Below, piece after piece: positions 60,392 through 64,000 of a stretch of DNA of 64,000 nt. This stretch comes from Poronia punctata (Eukaryota > Ascomycota > Sordariomycetes > Xylariales > Xylariaceae): positions 124,001 to 188,000 of the forward strand of contig MU401490.1 in NCBI GenBank assembly GCA_022579005.1, given 5' to 3'. The position numbers were made by a program, and so were the translations under genes. Under the pieces are notes generated by a model. That model did not search any database, had not been told where the DNA came from, and saw nothing but the letters and a program-made list of their open reading frames with translations. The stretch's first letter is position 1. Each line of letters opens with the position of its first letter.

Positions 60392-62710
60392 GTTTGGGTA
60401 TGTTATTGTATTAAGAGCTGGCTTGAATACCTAACCCGGTGTTGAATCGAGACGACGGCGTATCGATGGCAAATTTGAATTTCCAAGTCGACTTTAGGGG
60501 GCTAAGGGAAATGTAACTAAGGGTAGGGAGATGGAAAGGGGCAAAAGTCTAGTCTAAAGAATAGGAACAAGAAAAAAACAATTGATAAAAATTTCAGCAG
60601 TTACAAACAATGAAACAAACAAGTATTAATATGAATCTTTGGCTGATCCATAAGGGTCCACGACAAACAGACCAATTGTTAATTGATCGCGGGGTCTTTT
60701 TCTGCTGCCCCTCCATCATGCTGGGGATCGGCGGATTGTTGGACTAGCCATCGACTAGTGAGATGGTCAGACCCCAGACTTGGAAGGCCTTTTGCAGCGA
60801 TAACGGTGCATTTTTGTTGTCCAACCTTTCCTTATCACATTTGATAGCAGGCGCGTGTTTGCTGACCGACTGTATCTACCTGATGAGCCTGTAAGATACT
60901 ACGAGATCTAAGTGGACTAGATTAGGCAACAGATGTGTACAGAGTGTTGAATTGAGTGTCTTTGTTTTGGACTTACTGTACCATGACACGACATAAAGTG
61001 CCCTACGTGCCTACAATATACATAACCGATCAAGGCTGTTGCAACGCCATTACAAGACCGATTGACGGAGGTGTCAGCCAAAAACTGGTACAACAGGTAC
61101 CTACACCCTGCTGGTGTATTCCACTCTGTACGTGTACGAGTAATAAGCTTAAATCACTTACCTAACCTAAGGTACGGTAGTTGTTAAGCAAGCATGTTTA
61201 TACTTGTAGTCAACGCCTTGCCTTCAGCTTCATCAAACGATGTCACCCCTGCACCTAGCCCCTTGGTACACAAGCGTGACAAGTAGATAGGCACGATAGG
61301 GAATATCTGTGTGGATATTAAATGAGATACTTTCTTATTGTAAACCGGAAAGAAGCTTCTGTCTGTCACCCTGTTGTACTTACGGCAAGATCTTGATCAT
61401 CGATTCAGGATACCTAATCGTAGGACTTCAACCTTTGGTCCGTGATTTGTGGCATACCTGCATGTGCTGCGGTACCTTACTAGCAACAGCACGCATAAAG
61501 TGCTTGACCGCTATTGGGACAGGCCCCTATTCCAATTGGTTGACCTGTAAATTTCTCTCCCTTTGGCACGTTTTGTCCCTGAGCAAGTGCCTGTGGATGG
61601 GCATAAAGTAAGTATTTGTGTCTGCCCCCTCGTCCACCTCACTGGGGATTACTGTTACTATTCCAGTGAGTACCTCCAAGTATTTGACTTCCAGAGTCCA
61701 GACACACATGACATTTCGGTACATCTAGTACCTAGTACATGTACATATAGTGACGCTATGAAGCCCTCCACACCTTTTTAAACGTAGCTGCATATGGATA
61801 TTATGTAATACGCAAAGTATTTCTGGGCAGATTTCAAGTACTGGTTCATGCTAAAAAGGTGGAATGGTACATGGAGGTTCAAGACCCTTTGGAAAATTGC
61901 AACTTGAATCAATGTGCTGGGGTTCAGTTCAATTTGTGTACAAAGTAAACTGCAGACCTCGGCCACCCGGAAACTTTCCTTCTGCGCATAATTACTTGTA
62001 GTCTACTCGTAGGTGGGAAGCATTGACTTTCAAGCTTTTGATTTTGCGCAAAAGCTGCAGTGCTTCAGGTTTACATTCACTATCCTTTCCACGTGGTGGG
62101 TTTAGACGCCTAGTAGCATATGCTAGGCCAAGACGCGTATTTTTACGCCGTCTTCTTAACCTTCTCTTTTAGGTGCCGCGTTGTTTGAGTTGTGCCGTGG
62201 TTTTTATCGGCATTAGATGTACACCCATGGTGACCTCAGAGCCACCCAAGCTCATCTTTTCACAAACAACATCTTTTCAACACTAAACGATTGCTTCATC
62301 GGTCTTGCTTCTGGGCATTGAATACAACTGGTCCGCGCATCTTCCGTTCTGTACAACACTAGGACGACACTTCGACAGTACCGATTACGAAATATCTAAC
62401 CCCAACTCTCGTTCGCTGTCCATCCATCATTCTTCGATCGACGATTCGAGTGCTTACTCGCCAGACCGATCCATTGCAGTCGCTCCCTAATACGAACGCG
62501 TGTTAGCCAGCGTTGGCCGGTTAGGAGGTGGAAAGCCCAGCCACGGGGCGGGCGAGCTATGCGGTTGCTGGCATTACGACTTTTACACATAATCGACGCA
62601 TTTCCAGTCCGGCGCCCGATTCTTCCACATTCTGCGACGGCAGGATCGTTCGCACTCTGAAGAGAGACTGTATTCGAGTTTTCGCTGTGACTAAAGAACG
62701 ATAAGCCAAT
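60392..62710. other. Divergent intergenic region, no gene recognised
   Basis: 2.3 kb between the HAD phosphatase and ubiquitin protease start codons. It has several frames of 60-100 codons without similarity, TACTCGTA-type words at 61135 and 62004, and short GTAC-rich palindromes. It must include the 5' regions of both neighbours. Confidence 0.55.
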
Positions 62711-64000
62711 ATGCCGGAAAAATCTCTTACCATTGCTACCTACGCCGCCGGCGCTTCTCTTGCTGCCATAACCCTAGTTTACGTCTTTGCGCCGACATAT
62801 TTAATCGACAGCGATTCCAACTCGGCCAGGAAGAAGGGTGTCGTCGGTTTATCCAACCCAGCCAACGATTGCTTCATCAACTCCGTTCTTCAGGCTTTGG
62901 CCGGCCTAACCGATCTTCGCATCTACCTTATTCGAGAAGTTCATCGCCGGAGTATAGACCAACCATGGGTCTACGAAGAGGTGGTGGAAGATCCCGCCCG
63001 CAAGTCGAATCCAGAGTGGAAGAACCAGAGTCTGCAGTCGGGCATCGTGACCAAGGGGCTTAAAAATATCCTCGACGCGCTAAACGAACGGCCGATATAT
63101 CGGAAGACGATATCAGCTGCAAGCTTTGTTAGAGTGCTCGAAACGGCGTTCCGCCAAAGGATCAGCAGACAGCAGCAAGACGCGCAGGAGTTCCTGCAGA
63201 TCGTTGCCGAAAGGTTGTGCGACGAATATCATGCCGGGCGTCGAGCACGGCAGGCAGCCAGGAGCAAAGACACTTCGTTAAGAGCCATTTCTAGAAACTC
63301 GGCTTCCCCTGTGGATGGTGACGCGATACAGGAGCGCCTACAGAGTCTCGCTCTCGACGCAGACGCGGCAGATAATGAGACAGATGATGGATCGTCAACT
63401 CGCATCGTGCCCACGATCCAGACAGCGCCCCCGACGGACGATGGAGCAGAAGAAGAGGGCTTTCCAATGGAAGGCGCGTACGAAAGCCAAATCGAATGCA
63501 AAGTCTGCGGGTTCAGAACGAAAGCGGTCCAGAGCACGTTCTGCACACTCACATTAACGGTGCCTCAGACGAAATCCAGCTCGCTGAACACGTGCCTTGA
63601 CGGCTTCTTCAAGACCGAGTATGTGGACGATTACAAATGTGAGAAATGCCGTCTTGTGTATGCAAGAAATCTGCTCGAGGCACAGCTATCACGGTCCACA
63701 GACGAGGCATTCAAGGAGACAGCAAGGCAATCCATCAGCAAGATCCAGTCGCAGATCGACACAGACCCTGAAACGCCGCCGTCGGGTGTCGCCCTACCTG
63801 AGCTGCGCCATGCGCCTACGAGCCGCATCGCCAAGCACACTCGCCTCACAGTTTTCCCCAAGGTTCTGGCCATCCACTTGTCGCGGTCCATATTTGACAG
63901 CCACACGTCGCAGAAGAACTCGGCCAAAGTATCATTCCCGGAAAAGTTGTCGATAGGCGGACTCTTGTCCCAGAAAAAGTACAAACTTCTCGGTGTCGTC
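62711..64000 (+). CDS. Ubiquitin-specific protease with N-terminal membrane anchor, Ubp16-like (partial)
   Basis: The frame is open from ATG 62711 to the window edge (430 codons, no stop, no intron needed), so the gene is cut at its 3' end. It is a C19 deubiquitinase: the catalytic Cys box reads GLSNPANDCFINSVLQAL with Cys54, followed by the QQQDAQEFLQ box. CxxC pairs (ECKVCGF and KCEKCRL) mark the zinc-binding fingers, and the FPKVLAIHLSRS strand is present. The catalytic His/Asn part lies beyond the window. A hydrophobic segment at about residues 7-30 (TYAAGASLAAITLVYVFA) forms an N-terminal anchor like that of yeast Ubp16 in the mitochondrial outer membrane; yeast Ubp1 also has one. A Ser/Asp/Glu-rich insert sits between the QQDAQEF box and the fingers. 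Family is secure; the Ubp16 label is an inference from the anchor. Confidence 0.9.
   Translation, partial: MPEKSLTIATYAAGASLAAITLVYVFAPTYLIDSDSNSARKKGVVGLSNPANDCFINSVLQALAGLTDLRIYLIREVHRRSIDQPWVYEEVVEDPARKSNPEWKNQSLQSGIVTKGLKNILDALNERPIYRKTISAASFVRVLETAFRQRISRQQQDAQEFLQIVAERLCDEYHAGRRARQAARSKDTSLRAISRNSASPVDGDAIQERLQSLALDADAADNETDDGSSTRIVPTIQTAPPTDDGAEEEGFPMEGAYESQIECKVCGFRTKAVQSTFCTLTLTVPQTKSSSLNTCLDGFFKTEYVDDYKCEKCRLVYARNLLEAQLSRSTDEAFKETARQSISKIQSQIDTDPETPPSGVALPELRHAPTSRIAKHTRLTVFPKVLAIHLSRSIFDSHTSQKNSAKVSFPEKLSIGGLLSQKKYKLLGVV

Overview
The window is nuclear DNA of a filamentous ascomycete (Pezizomycotina, most likely Sordariomycetes). The evidence is short GT-AG introns with CTAAC/CTGAC-type branch sites in most multi-exon genes, typical fungal housekeeping proteins, long gene-poor intergenic DNA, and a retrotransposon whose damage (transitions only, in-frame TAA/TAG, extreme AT content) matches repeat-induced point mutation (RIP). 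I cannot name the genus.

Eleven protein-coding genes are supported. Seven needed exon joining, and reading phase closes at every join. From left to right: a GPP/DOG-type HAD sugar-phosphate phosphatase (-, 8.2-9.5 kb); the nucleolar ribosome-assembly GTPase Nug1 (+, 10.4-12.1 kb); an Rsc7/Swp82 chromatin-remodelling subunit (-, 14.9-17.8 kb); a 15.5 kb stretch without a recognisable gene; the exosome nuclease Dis3/Rrp44 (+, 33.3-36.4 kb), convergent with the replication-initiation factor Sld3 (-, 37.3-40.5 kb, five exons); a 5.9 kb RIP-degraded Copia LTR retrotransposon with both 200 bp LTRs and a 5 bp target-site duplication (40.9-46.9 kb); a DHA1-type MFS transporter (-, 48.2-49.7 kb), divergent from the mitochondrial AAA chaperone Bcs1 (+, 50.7-52.1 kb); a phosphoinositide phospholipase C (-, 52.4-54.2 kb), tail to tail with Bcs1; a Bsc6-like MFS protein (+, 57.3-58.9 kb), convergent with a PHOSPHO/YNL010W-type HAD phosphatase (-, 59.4-60.4 kb); and the 5' part of a membrane-anchored ubiquitin protease (+, from 62.7 kb, running off the end).

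The genes do not form a pathway or a cluster. They are ordinary core-genome neighbours acting in ribosome and RNA processing (Nug1, Dis3), chromatin and replication (Rsc7, Sld3), mitochondria (Bcs1, the Ubp16-like protease) and signalling or transport (PLC, two MFS proteins).

The first 8 kb is low-complexity intergenic DNA with a 10-base N gap that sits inside a 198-bp-offset duplication and is flanked by poly-G/C runs, which suggests an assembly artefact. I found no CRISPR array, tRNA, rRNA or biosynthetic gene cluster, and no convincing new biological system. The points most worth a second look are the strand-asymmetric RIP in the two LTRs, the gene desert, an over-represented TACTCGTA/TACGAGTA word in the non-coding DNA, and the duplication around the gap.
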